DNA from: Fremontodendron californicum
Taxonomy: Eukaryota; Streptophyta; Magnoliopsida; Malvales; Malvaceae
Assembly: GCA_030761205.1 (NCBI GenBank)
Contig: JAULJL010000004.1
Coordinates: forward strand, 39,528,172-39,592,171
Reading direction: 5' to 3'
DNA length: 64,000 bases
Shown in pieces: positions 23,194-34,508 of the stretch. The position numbers and the translations under genes are program-made. The notes under the pieces were generated by a model that ran no database searches, was not told the DNA's origin, and saw nothing but the letters and a program-made list of their open reading frames with translations. How positions within the stretch are numbered: the first letter of the stretch is position 1; each line of letters starts with the position of its first letter.

Positions 23194-25140
23194 TCAGTAA
23201 GGAGTATAGTAATACCCTGCTGGTGGCCCCATCCCATTGACCGGTGGCATTCCATAAGGCATCATTGGCATCGGTCCAGGTCCATAGTATCCAGGGTTGC
23301 TAATCTTGGCCAAACTAGCTTGACCTTGCATCCCATCCTTTGCATATTGCTGCCAAACCTGCTGTTCCTGGACAACCAAATGTTGCTTCTTCTCCATTTC
23401 AGCCATTTGCACATATGAAGGAGGTGGAATGCTCAAAGATGCGGCAAATGGGTCCTGATTGACATTCTGAACCATTCCATCCGGTGCAGGAAGAGCTAAA
23501 ACTGGTGTCTTCCCTGGCCCTGGCAATGCCACACTGCTGGCACTCCCCCCACTCAACTGGGCAGTGCTAACATGCTGCCTTACCATTCCCTGATCATACA
23601 TGCCATTCAACAATAATGGATCAAGCCCACCACCCAAAGCTGCCTTTTGCCTCGACAAATTACTAGCTGACTCGACCAAAGCCAATTCCCAATCTGCCTT
23701 CCCCGGCTCAGCAGCTGGGGTTTGCCAAGCAGACGTCACTTCAGGCTGCCCATTTGATGGGAAAGCTTCCCATGATCCATTACCATTATTAGCTGGAGGA
23801 CCATTAAATAAAGCCAAAGCAAATTTGTTTCCCTGATCATCAGCTGTGACAGCATCATCTCTCAAATTCACTAAATCCTCTTGTGGTTCTGGGGGTTTAA
23901 CAGGCTCAGGTTCTGTTGGTGGTGGTGGAGTGTAATTCTCCGGTGGAGGTAGCGCCTTTATTTCATTCATATATGGTTCAGGCTCTTCTTCTTTAGGTGG
24001 AGGAGGAAGCTCCTTCCTCTCTGGACTCTTTGGCCTCTTAGCTCTATCCCTCAAAAACTCCTCCAATGTCTCCAACAACTTACTCGTAATCCTCTGCACC
24101 TCAGGATACTCCGATGATCTAGCCACACCCGTATCCTTACACCAATTATAAAATACAATCAACTCATCAATCTGCTTTGCTGCACTCGCATATGCATCAA
24201 ATGCCTTAACACAATCCGGGTACTCCATATCAAAAAACCTATCAAGCAACATAGCCAAAACCTCACAAATATCCGCATATAACTGAAAACTCTCCTTCAC
24301 AACAGGATACAAAGCAACCAAGATCATCCTACTATTCTTAGCCAATCCTGTAGGCCGACATGACAAGAACCGATCCAACAACCTCTGCACGTGACCCATC
24401 TTCCCGAAAATCCTCTCAGGCTTCATTTCCCTCAATGGGGTCACCGTTTTCTTCTCCTCTCTCCCATCTCTCCCAACTGCCTCACTCATATCACCATAAG
24501 ACCTCGTTCTCCTAGTCATCCCAGAATTTCCATACCCATTATTATCACCTCTGAAATCCCCATAATCATATTCGTAAGGCCTTGGAGGCGGTGACCGGAA
24601 ATTGTCTCTTCCACCGTATCTATCATCACCATTTCCATGACTACTACCCCCAGCGCCACTGCCGCTTTTCCTATCGAAAAGCATCAATTCAAGTCTTTGA
24701 TCCAAATACATAGCATAAGTTCTTACAAAAGCAGAGTGATCCCAAGAACTCGAGTGAGCCTCATCTCTAAAATCCGACATATTCAACAATCTCGTACCTC
24801 TCCTCGTAGCATACAAGATCTCTTCTTGAAATACCGGATCTCCATCATTCATCAGCCTATGAACAAGCACCAGCGCCTTGAGTGCCACGATCCAGTCACG
24901 TGTTTTTCCTAGCCGTTTCGACACCGCCGACACACACGCGTTAACGTACCCGCGCGAGTACGAGGTCAAATTCAAGATTTCTCGTATGTATTTCTCGTCA
25001 GCAGGATCATCGTCGTGGCTCGTCGCTTTCACGACCGCTACCTCGAGGTCCGGCGCCATGTTGCTCGCTACCTTGGCTATTCCAATGCTCGTTTGATCTT
25101 TAACGGCCCCGATCGCTTTTCGAATCGTAGTCGGCGCCAT
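23194..25140 (-). CDS. Clathrin-assembly protein with ANTH domain (AP180/CALM-like)
   Basis: A single-exon frame of 648 residues. The ANTH domain fills about residues 1-345: an early basic helix (MAPTTIRKAIGAVKDQTSIG), then EVAVVKATSHDDDPADEKYI, RGYVNACVSAVSKRLGKTRDW, ALKALVLVHRLMNDGDPVFQ, and a second half containing PVVKESFQLYADICEVLAML. This domain binds phosphoinositides and clathrin adaptors. The C-terminal half is disordered and proline-rich (PPPPKEEEPEP; YTPPPPTEPEPVKPPEPQ), with a DPF motif (NQDPFAASL) and a PMMPYGMPPVNGMGPPAG tail, matching plant members such as At4g32285. It should act in clathrin-coated vesicle formation at the plasma membrane or endosomes. The leader probably has an intron (GT donor at 25354 read on the minus strand). 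Nothing looks broken. Confidence 0.95.
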   Translation of the reverse strand: MAPTTIRKAIGAVKDQTSIGIAKVASNMAPDLEVAVVKATSHDDDPADEKYIREILNLTSYSRGYVNACVSAVSKRLGKTRDWIVALKALVLVHRLMNDGDPVFQEEILYATRRGTRLLNMSDFRDEAHSSSWDHSAFVRTYAMYLDQRLELMLFDRKSGSGAGGSSHGNGDDRYGGRDNFRSPPPRPYEYDYGDFRGDNNGYGNSGMTRRTRSYGDMSEAVGRDGREEKKTVTPLREMKPERIFGKMGHVQRLLDRFLSCRPTGLAKNSRMILVALYPVVKESFQLYADICEVLAMLLDRFFDMEYPDCVKAFDAYASAAKQIDELIVFYNWCKDTGVARSSEYPEVQRITSKLLETLEEFLRDRAKRPKSPERKELPPPPKEEEPEPYMNEIKALPPPENYTPPPPTEPEPVKPPEPQEDLVNLRDDAVTADDQGNKFALALFNGPPANNGNGSWEAFPSNGQPEVTSAWQTPAAEPGKADWELALVESASNLSRQKAALGGGLDPLLLNGMYDQGMVRQHVSTAQLSGGSASSVALPGPGKTPVLALPAPDGMVQNVNQDPFAASLSIPPPSYVQMAEMEKKQHLVVQEQQVWQQYAKDGMQGQASLAKISNPGYYGPGPMPMMPYGMPPVNGMGPPAGYYYTPY

Positions 25141-26955
25141 CTCGACCGTTTGATTTCAACCAAAATCACCTCTCTCTCTTTTTGAAACTGATCTAACGGT
25201 AAGGTCACTTAAAATTTTCAACACTTCAACTCCAAAGTAAAAATCTAACAAATTTAATTAACTAACTCTAATTAAGATTAATTAAACCGTTAATGAAGTC
25301 CAAATGTAAACGAGGGAAAAGAAAGAAAAAAAAAAGATTTTTTTTTAATCTTACCTTCTAGATCTGCGGCGTAAGTAGAAGAAGAAAGACCGGTCAGTCA
25401 AAACGGCGCGGATCAGTTGACTTTTTCCAGCGAAGAAAGATCAGCGAAACGGCGACCGTTTCTTCTTTTTGTAAGAAGAAGAGTGGAGGAGAGGACGGAG
25501 CAGGCGGAGGAGGAGAAGGAAAAAAAAGGTGGATTGAGGTGCGGCGACGTGGAGAGATCAGGGCCGTTGAGTAGGATGTAATGAAAGAGATCTGATAAGA
25601 GGCAGCTATTTTGGCTTATTATTATCTGAGAAAAACCATGTCATCTCTCATGTCTGTTCGACTCCGAGTAAAAACTAAAAGAGAGAGAGAGAGATTGGGT
25701 TTTGATTAGATGCTTTGCGGCACATTATTTAATTTTTGCAATACTACGCGTACGGTTTACGGTGATACCGACATTTTTTTTTTAGTGTGTGTCTCGGGTC
25801 GGGATCCGTATAACCGTACATGGGATTTCTACATAAAACTTTTTACATTCTATTTTTGTTTTCGAATGTATTCCAAATTTAGTTAATCACAATAACTGTA
25901 ATAATTAAAAGGATAGAATAGAGAATTTAAAGATGCTTCATCCACTCTTTACTTAATTAAATTGGTGGAATGCACTCTTTTCTTGCAGCCACATTTTTTT
26001 TTTGGAATAACAATACTTTTTTAAAACACCATTATGGGGTCAAACCAAAATTCTTTGAATCTAAATTCTAAAATGGTAGATAGGAAAGATTTATGTGGAG
26101 TTTCTTGCTATCCAAAATATGGGGTCAAACCAAAATTTACGGCTGATATTAAAAGAGTCTAAAATCAACTTTTTCTTTTTTCTTCTTTTTGGTGTCGACT
26201 GTCCAAGGATAGACAAGGACTTTAAACTCAAAGGGTATAGATTGGGTTATAATTTTGACCAATTTCATCATATTTTTACCTGGAAGTCAAATTGTTCAAA
26301 GTTCAAATGAAGAAAAGGTTGTATTTGTTTGTTGAGAGAAAGTCATCTATATGCTTTTTTTTGGATATTGGTTCTGTTTAGAATTCTAAAGAAATCCCAC
26401 TTGAAGTTTTGCAAAACCAAAAAAGATGCATAAGAGTAAAACTGTCCAATAGAGAAACTAGTTTATTATTTATGTTATCAAGATTCTTTTATTTTTTAAA
26501 TTATTATGTTTGGCACATATTTAAATATAATATATGAATATAATTTTTCAAATATATTAAAAAATTTGAAAAAATTTAAATATACTTGTATCTAATATTC
26601 ATCTTCAAATTAGGCAACATTATGTTTAGTTTACCATCACTTTAAGAAATCATTTTGTTTTCCCTTGAAAAATGTTTAAGATCATCAGAAAATGGATCTA
26701 AAAGAAGTTCATTTACATTATTTAGTTTCTTTTTAATAACTATATATTTTGATGAATCTGATAGGTTCTTAGTAGCAGAAACTTGTATGTATCAGCAGGC
26801 CCTAGAGAAAAGAAAGAAAAAAGAAGTATATAAATTAAAGAAATGAAAATAGAAAAAGCTTGCTTTAGATTTTAGTGGAGGTTTCTGGTTAAAGCCTTTA
26901 AAAGCAAAAAGAATTTAAAGGAGCACTATTGTTAAAGTAAAAGACATGACAAAGG
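25141..26955. other. Promoter side of the ANTH gene and AT-rich DNA
   Basis: 25141-25560 is the likely ANTH leader: a CT-rich minus-strand stretch with a plausible 5' UTR intron. Further right there is a GA-run (25681-25693) and AT-rich DNA. A weakly preserved family C-like stretch is at about 26475-26620. No gene supported. Confidence 0.55.
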
Positions 26956-27519
26956 TAGATACCGAAGGCAAATCCGATCCGAGCGATAGATTTTGAATCG
27001 ATTCGATCCGAATGGAGAGGGTTTTTTTTTTGAACAATGGAGGCGGGGCGGTGCGGTTTTTTTTGTTTAAAAGGCGGGGATGGAGCAGTTGTGGTAATTG
27101 TCTGCTCCGCACCGCCCCGCCCCGAATACTGAAATTACAATTTTACCCTTACATATTTAACTTTTAAATAAATAATAAAATAATATAATTAAACATATTA
27201 TTTTTATTTTTATTTTTAAAAACTTAAACCTAATATTTTTTTTTCTCTTCCTATACTAGAAACATGCTTATATTTAATTTATATTTAAATTTTTTTAAAA
27301 TGCTTTATTATTTTTAAAAAAATAAAAATAATTAATAAATATCAAATGGGGCGGAGCGGGACGGTTATGGATGTAATCGACATCCATGGAGGTGGTAGTG
27401 GTATTGAAATTTCAACATCCATGACGGAACGGGACGGGAGACGGAGCAGAGCAGTACTATGACGGGACGAGGGCGAATACTACAAAATCCGCCCCCGCCC
27501 CGCTCCATTGTCATCCCTA
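26956..27519. mobile_element. Second copy of the TAGGGATGGCAA hAT-type MITE
   Basis: Sequence parallels 5226-5750 along its length: AATCCGATCCGA, a TTTTGAA stretch, GAATGGAGAGG, AATGGAGGCGG, AAGGCGGGGATGGAGCAGTT, GGACGGTTATGGATGTAA, CATCCATGGAGG, and the right end CCGCTCCATTGTCATCCCTA. The left terminal repeat is damaged and no TSD is visible, so this copy is older than the first. The open frame on its minus strand is spurious. Confidence 0.85.
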
Positions 27520-28814
27520 CTCAGAAGCCTATTATATATTCCACCATGATTGATTATAAAGACTATTGCCACCATGATTGATTAAAGGTAAATCAAATTA
27601 TCTGCGGGTTTTTTAGCAATTATTTTGAGTTATGTTATTCAATTTTTTTTTATTTTTTTAAAATAAATGTGTTCGATATTTATGTGCGAATTTTAAATAT
27701 AAATATGAGAATAAATTTTTTCAAATATATAAAAAAAATTAAATATATATCTATACTCAATATTTATCTTTGTTCATATAACTTAACCGTGGGAAGCCTT
27801 TTTAAACTGATATATTTAATTGTTTCTAAGTTCAATATTGGAAAAGCAAATGATGGGCCCGGATTCAGTAGCATCTAGACATCAAGAAAGAAACAAAAGC
27901 AAAGAAAAAAAAGTAATGCGAAAACCACTAAAACCCAACATTAAACTATACAATATGATGGACCTCGAGAGTCGAGAGAGCCACATCAAGCGGATAGCTT
28001 CCAGTACGGATCTTCAACAATCCATTTATGTTTGGACATGGTTCCAAGTTTCTGCTCGGCATTCCAATCATAGATTACACGTTCCTAGCCTGGCCCTTTG
28101 AAGGCCAAGGACCAAAGAAACCTGCTTGACCACAGTGTTTATCTTTGTTCTAGAATGGCGCAGAGGCATTATTCAGGATTCATATTTCATTCTATGTTAT
28201 CCGAATTCGGATAAATGTTAGATATGATATGTATTTGATACATGTATATTCATTTTTTAAATTTTTTTTATATATTTAAATGATTATATCTTATACCTAT
28301 TTTTGAATATGTATTATATATAGATGTCGGACACGAATATTTGCTTTGATATGGAATGCAGCAAGTGCCTTTTCCAGCCTAGAAGAAGTGAATTTCCATG
28401 ATTGGTCGCATCTGCCTCAAATGCTCTTGTCAAGGCTTTATTTTGGATCCACCAGCCTCTTTCTTGATATTGAAATCTTGTCAACAACTTGAAACTGAAA
28501 GAGTTAGATTTTTCCGTCATACCTTAATGTAAACATCAAATAAGCGTCTTCCCAGATCTTTCCAAGACAGAGTGTCACCCATTTCTATCTCTGCAAAATG
28601 AAGCCCAACACTGCATTTTTTCATTGTTTAGACTTTAGACCAAGGCCAGCATAGTACCTCAAAGAAGTAGGTGAAATCCTTGCTGTCATATACAGCTCTG
28701 ATTCTAAAGTTTCATGTCGTGTAATCGTGTTGTGTCCAGTATTGCCAGATTTAGCTTCAAGTATTTCAGAGTCATCATCATATTCAATGCCAGATGCAGA
28801 TTTTTGGGCTGTAC
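27520..28814. other. Intergenic DNA between two MITEs
   Basis: No gene supported. A family C-like fragment lies near 27628-27790 (TTATGTTATTCAATTT; GTTCGATATTTATG). Parts near 28350-28620 and 28640-28800 have gene-like base composition, but I could not connect them into a protein of a known family. Confidence 0.5.
28192..28350. repeat. Repeat family C copy, right end degraded
   Basis: Begins CTATGTTATCCGAATTCGGA and includes GATGTCGGACACGAATATTT near its right end. The terminal AACATAG is not recognisable. Confidence 0.6.
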
Positions 28815-29344
28815 TAGACCTGTTCAAGACTGGGCTACCCGTCCAAACCCGAAGATCTGTGCATATTTGGGAGAGTTTGGACAAAAATATTAGGTCCGAA
28901 AAATAGATTTGGAAAAAAAATTAGGCCCGTTTAAAATATGGGCCGGGCCTTGGCTCCAACATTTAAAGCCCGAGCCCGGCCCGACCTGTTTTCTAATTAA
29001 ATAATATATTATTTATGTAATTTATGTCATATAAAAATTAAATATATATAATATTATAGTGTAAATATTAAAAAATATGTTATATTGTACATGTTTAACA
29101 ACTTAATAAAAAAAATATAAAATTACTAAAGATTAAATAATAAAAATATATATTTAAAAAAATTAATTATAAAAATAATATGGACGAGTCTAAACGGGCT
29201 TGGGTTATTCATTTACAAATATGGGCGGGCTTGGACAAAATTTGAGACCCATATTTCGGGCCAGGTCAGACTTGGACAAGCAAATATAGTGTTAATACCA
29301 TACATGAGCCCGCTTGAACCCGGTCCGGCCCATGATCACCTCTA
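28815..29344. mobile_element. hAT-type MITE (TAGACCTGTTCA type)
   Basis: Starts TAGACCTGTTCAAGACTGGG; the right end GGCCCATGATCACCTCTA reads TAGAGGTGATCATGGGCC in reverse, an imperfect terminal inverted repeat. Flanks GGCTGTAC (28807-28814) and GGATGTAC (29345-29352) match at 7 of 8 positions. Interior ends are rich in GGGCTTGG/CCGGCCC-like words and the middle is AT-rich. Related sequence forms the central spacer of the foldback element (48576-49032). Confidence 0.8.
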
Positions 29345-29352
29345 GGATGTAC

Positions 29353-30753
29353 CTCCACTAATCATACTAATTATCAACTTATTTTAAACAAAAAAAATGC
29401 AATTAATATTATTTTAAAAATGAGTACGATTATTTGTACTGAATTTAAGAAAAAATAATATATTAATTATATATAATTTTTATAAATATCACCTTAACCA
29501 AATGACATTAGATACTGATTAACCTTTTTATTAAATTTTTTTAACCTCTTATTAGCAAAATATCATGCTATTACCCTGGCCCAAAAGATTAGTATTATAT
29601 TACTAATACTCTTTTTTTTTTTGTCATTTATATAGGATTTTTTTAACTTGATATGAGGTGGAAATATAGAAATCAAACTTCATTAAAAAAAATTATTATT
29701 ATTTTTTGAAAAAAAACTCATTTGCGTTTGCACATATTAGAACTTTTTTTTTCTTGCATAGTAATATTTTTCGCTGTAGATTGAATGAAAAAAATATCGT
29801 ATTTTACTACTAATACTTTTTAAATCATTAGAAGATATTTTTGAAGAATGAAATTTGCATAAATTAGTATGAAAGCTTTGATTGTAAAATCTTTCTTTCT
29901 CTTAAATCTTAAAAATCCTTCATAAGTGATAAGAATAATTAAATCAAATCTTAATTTTTTTTCTTAACATCTTCGAGCAACTTAAAAATTTTAGTTAAAA
30001 GGGAATTTATATGATTTTAATTCATCATTTACCAAAGGCTTAAAATTTAGAATTGAACAGTTTTTACCTTACAGTTCAACTTTAACATCAAAATTTGTGA
30101 TTTAACTCAAGCATTTGAATCAATAATATGTGTATGTATCCCCCGCTCAAAAGAATTAATTCAAACCCTTTTTCCCCGAAAAAAAAAGAAAAAAAAATGT
30201 GATTTAAGATATAGCTAATTTCATTCTCCCTCTTCTTAATTTTGAGATGACAAATAAAACTTAAAATGTGTAAATTTTTTATACAAAAGAGATTGTGATC
30301 TAAAAGTAAAAGAAAGGATTCTAGGTGTTTAAATTTGAAATTCATATTTACTAAATCCACTTCTTAAAATGTATAGTTTAAAACTAAAGTAAATTCCCCC
30401 CTTTTAAAAAGAATCCCCTAAAAAAAAAGCACTCAAATAATATTTTAGTGGTAGTCTTTGAACAAACAAAGGAACTAATTAACAAAGTGAGGATACAAAC
30501 TTAATCAACATGAAATTACTTAAAGTAGGCTCAATACATCAAATAAAACAAGCTAATTGTAATTAATTATGCTTCAATATTCATCTTGTTCTGGCTAGCT
30601 TAGTCTATATATATGCTTTCACACTTCACTCATTTTAAAATTTTTACAATTACTTATTGGAAGGAATAATTGATATTCAAAGCACTAGTGTTGCTAAACT
30701 AGTAAATAATTTGCTTATAAAAGTCGACTGCAAATCCAATCGAACTCCAATAT
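29353..30753. other. 3' flank of IAA29, AT-rich
   Basis: A family B MITE lies at about 29370-29540, ending CATTAGATACTGATTAACC. No gene supported in the rest. Confidence 0.55.
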
Positions 30754-32098
30754 TCAACCCCAGTTCCTTACTATCTCCAGCCGCTGCACACTCCTAATAA
30801 AAGTTCTGCAAAATCAACATTAATCGAAAAAAACTTGTTCAGAAATTGTATTTCATTTTTTTTATTATTAATTGTTATAACTTAAAAGAGAAATTCGAAT
30901 CCAACCCTGAGTAAGCGAATACATATATGCACCTATCATTCAGTCAAATATGTTAAAGTCTATTAATTTTTTTTTTTTTTTTAATCTTTATTCCTTATCA
31001 ATGCTTATAATTAATAGGATGAAATTTGGGTTTTTTTCTTCTAGTCCTATTATTGGTTAATTAACATTGCTTTTTGGTATAAAAAAAAGTCGTAACTAAC
31101 TTGAGATAAGTGAAAAGATTACAGATGTTTGAATTTTAAATTTATTAAATATCACTTTTTAAAAATGATTGTATCAATCAGCCAAATATTGAGATAAGGG
31201 CTAAAAATAAGGAAAAATATACTTACTGCCATGGAATATCTCCTGCAATCAGCCAATCTCCTTCATTGTCCTGGTAGGTGAGAATATAACGTGTATAATC
31301 ATCTTCATCACATTTTTTGTCTGTTCATAACAGGAAAAAAAAAATCACCTAAAAATTGAGATTTTGGGTACTTTTGAATGACTTGTTATAATTACTTACG
31401 TTTGGAAAACATGGTAATCAAGGAGTTGGTAAGTGTTTGATAAGAGTGATAATGCCTTATATCAATCTTTCTTGCTATTGCTACTCCTTCCATCTTCACC
31501 TTAACATAAATGGATCTACCATTTTCCTTCTTTGCCGCCCGCCGGTTGTTCCCAATCCTGCCACCTTGATGCTGGCCGTGGAATATTTTCTTCCTCCATG
31601 ACTTAATGGGTGGCCACCCCACAACTTGATCTTCCTCTGCATCATTCCTACTACAATTAAAGACCAAACTTAATTAACTTGTGTTAATTAGTTCATGTTT
31701 TTTTTTTTTTTTTTTTTTTTGGGGTGGAATCAATTAAAAGTTTTAATTGTTTATAAACTCATTTTAAAATTAGTTTCAACCTGAAAAAACAAAAGAACTA
31801 CTTACTCATCAATGGTGGAAGAAGTTATTTTCTTTTGATCTTTGTGATCTTCTTCCTCGTTTGGCTGACCACTCCAAAGAAGCAAAGGCATTGCTTTACA
31901 CTCTTCTGTGAAGTTTCCAAAAGCCTGCTCAAAACTACGTTTATTTTTAACACAATCTTTGTCTCCCAAACAACCACCAGCGTTCTCCCAAGCTTCCAAA
32001 CCCCCCATTTCTTTCAGCTGATCAAATCCATGGCAGTTCAAGTCGAATCCCTTGATTATGTTCGGAGTTGGGAGAGCAAGACCAAGTTGAAGCTCCAT
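30754..32098 (-). CDS. IAA29: Aux/IAA transcriptional repressor, IAA29 type
   Basis: Four exons join in frame: 31806-32098, 31400-31650, 31227-31320 and 30754-30805; GT-AG borders; 229 residues. An alternative acceptor would start exon 2 at 31647 and drop one codon. Domain I at the N-terminus is an EAR motif (MELQLGLALP), which recruits TOPLESS. Domain II holds the degron core VVGWPPI, bound by TIR1/AFB F-box proteins with auxin. Domain III (SIYVKVKMEGVAIARKIDI, YQTLTNSLITMF) and domain IV (YQDNEGDWLIAGDIPW, FIRSVQRLEIVRN) form the PB1 dimerisation fold. The long spacer before the degron and the short tail after domain IV resemble Arabidopsis IAA29 (At4g32280), which lies next to the ANTH gene there too. 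It should act in the nucleus to repress auxin response. The leader contains a long AT microsatellite. Confidence 0.93.
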
Positions 32099-32213
32099 AT
32101 CAGATATGGAAAATAAAGTACAAAATTAACAATGTTACTTAAACCCAATAAAATATGAACAAAAGCTAGAGAGATGGAGCTTAAAGCGAATGGAATTTCT
32201 GCTTGAAACTGCG

Positions 32214-32216
<3 letters not shown>

Positions 32217-32264
<48 letters not shown>
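32217..32264. repeat. (AT)n microsatellite upstream of IAA29
   Basis: About 48 bp of uninterrupted AT, some 120 bp before the IAA29 start codon, probably within its leader or core promoter. Confidence 0.95.
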
Positions 32265-32266
<2 letters not shown>

Positions 32267-34505
32267 GAAGGAAAGAAAGAAAGGAAAATGACCTTTGTCT
32301 TGCTGAAGAGAGGAAGTTAGGGACAGCATGGAAGTTGGGTCGGCAAAAAGCCTAGCAATGATCCGGACAGGTAAGAAAAGATGCACCAACGTGCCAGAAC
32401 CGCCTAGCCCAGGCTAATTCCAAGTTTTCACCCTTTGTCTCTGTCCCCACCAATCACCAAACTGAGCTCCCCCTCTATTTATATCAAACTGTTTAATTAA
32501 GTGTAATCTAAACAGTCTAAATCTAAAATAGACTGTTATTATAGTTGGTCATCAAGCTTGAGAAGTACCATTTGCTTTGTTTCAGCTAGCATATTTGCAT
32601 TTTGCAGCATAGAAACCTTTAACCAGAGGAAATTATGCCTGCTGATATTCCCAAGAAATGATCCTTCTTCACAGGAAACCATATCCAAGTTAAACTTTTA
32701 TGATTAATTAAAAAAAATAAAACTGGAAAGAATTATTTCAATAAGTTGTCAGAGATGAATTTTGATCACTGAATTAAGAGTCCATCATTCTACTAACAGA
32801 TCTCACGGTTATTGGTGCAATAGGGGATTTTTTTTGCCCTTACAAACTGAAGGAAACTGACCTTAATTACTCTGTTGATGTCTTTCAAAGAGCTCTAATT
32901 TCTTGGATTATGTCTCTAAACAGAATCAGCATTGAACCAGCCAGCCAGTTGTGCAATCATTGTCATGTCTTTTTATATTATTTATATTAATAATTTCTCA
33001 ATTTTGACGAGATCATGTGCTTGTTTTAAATTGAAGTAAACTTGACAGTAGCAATTTCTAAAAAAAATAGTTCGTGCACATGAGTTTAGTTTCTAAACAT
33101 GTACCAACATGTCGGCAGACGATCCGATGATCCCCAAAACACATCATGATGCATGAACTCTCTCGTTCAATATTTAGACATCCATGATAATGGGGTAATA
33201 AAACATTCTATCGATCTTCTTCCTTTGTAATGATTTTGATACTAAAACTCTTCTTTCCATTAAAATAATCTCGATTCTTTTTGTCGGAGTTTCATTCTAC
33301 AATTGTAGATCAATAATAAGAGAGAGAGAGAGGAATGAACTTAGACAAAGTAGCCAACAACATATTATACGTTTGGTATGTGTTTTTTTTTTTTTTTTTT
33401 AGTTTCTTCGATCACATTCAGCTATGGTGGGGTTTCAAAACTAGGGTGTCGAAGGACTTGTTTGGGAACATGGAAAAGGGTTCCCCTTGTGAAGTTCACG
33501 TGATGGGCTGGTATGTGGCTCGACATGTTAGCCCCGAAAACTGCACGGCTGCCGTGGTTTTAACACATTTCAAACCAGCAATCGAAGTTGTTTATGTTGA
33601 GTCCCATCATGATTCAATCTGGCTTGGATCATCATGCTCGTGTGGTGGAACCCAATAGTGGGGAAAGATATGCACACCAAATTGTACACATAATTTACTG
33701 TCCCTTTAGCTGGCATAATATATTCTCACATGAATTTAAACGCGTTAATGTACTTCCAAACTTGGTGAAATTATGAAGGATTTTGACAATATTATTTTGA
33801 GTTGGTTTTAGTTTAACAATAACACCAAAAATATGCGCTGGATTGATTGGATGTTGTTTGAGCAAGTGGATTACAAAGGGGCAATTCAATTATAAAGGAA
33901 GTTCGAATTCCACCATTTGGGCACCCTTTTAAAGGACGATCATTTAGGCTTCTTTTGGATGCGCAATACAAAAGGTTTTTCATTGTACTGAAATACTTAA
34001 ATAACGCTAAACCCTTAATTAATTATTATTATCGTATCACTTTGAAAATGTTTGTATTATAATTTAAACGTGTAACGCAACGTCCATCTTAAACAATAAA
34101 CACCTTCCATCACTTCAAGCATGCCATTCCAAAATGGTCAATTAGTTACTTGACCATCGATCAAGCATTGATATGAAGGAGTCAAATTTTCTTTAAAGAA
34201 ATGGTCAATTAGAACACCTTTAAAGCGTGACAAATTCGTAGTTTCATAGGAATAATTAGCCTCCTTAAAGCAGTCCAATTCCATATAGCTATCAAATTGA
34301 CCGCATCTATCTGTCAAAAGTTACCTCAATGAAATCAGTCTCCACTATTGTCCGGCAAGTGGCAAGGTCCACACGCTAGGAAAGCAAGTGGGGGATGCTT
34401 TATGTAACCCCCAAAGGCACCCATTTATGTTTTCTTATCTCTTAAACAAAGGTCCCCCTTCGAGGGATCAAAGCATCCCCAAGCAATAACAGCTCCTTGT
34501 CAGAG
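32265..34505. other. IAA29 promoter side and intergenic DNA
   Basis: No gene supported. The 107-codon frame at 33335-33658 begins with a phenylalanine run from a T-tract and shows no family I know. A short GA repeat lies at 33321-33333. Confidence 0.5.
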
Positions 34506-34508
34506 ATG

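Noticed and set aside
33335..33658. 107-codon frame before the CACTA element
   Set aside because: Starts in a T-tract with poly-Phe; the rest has no known domain and no splice context.
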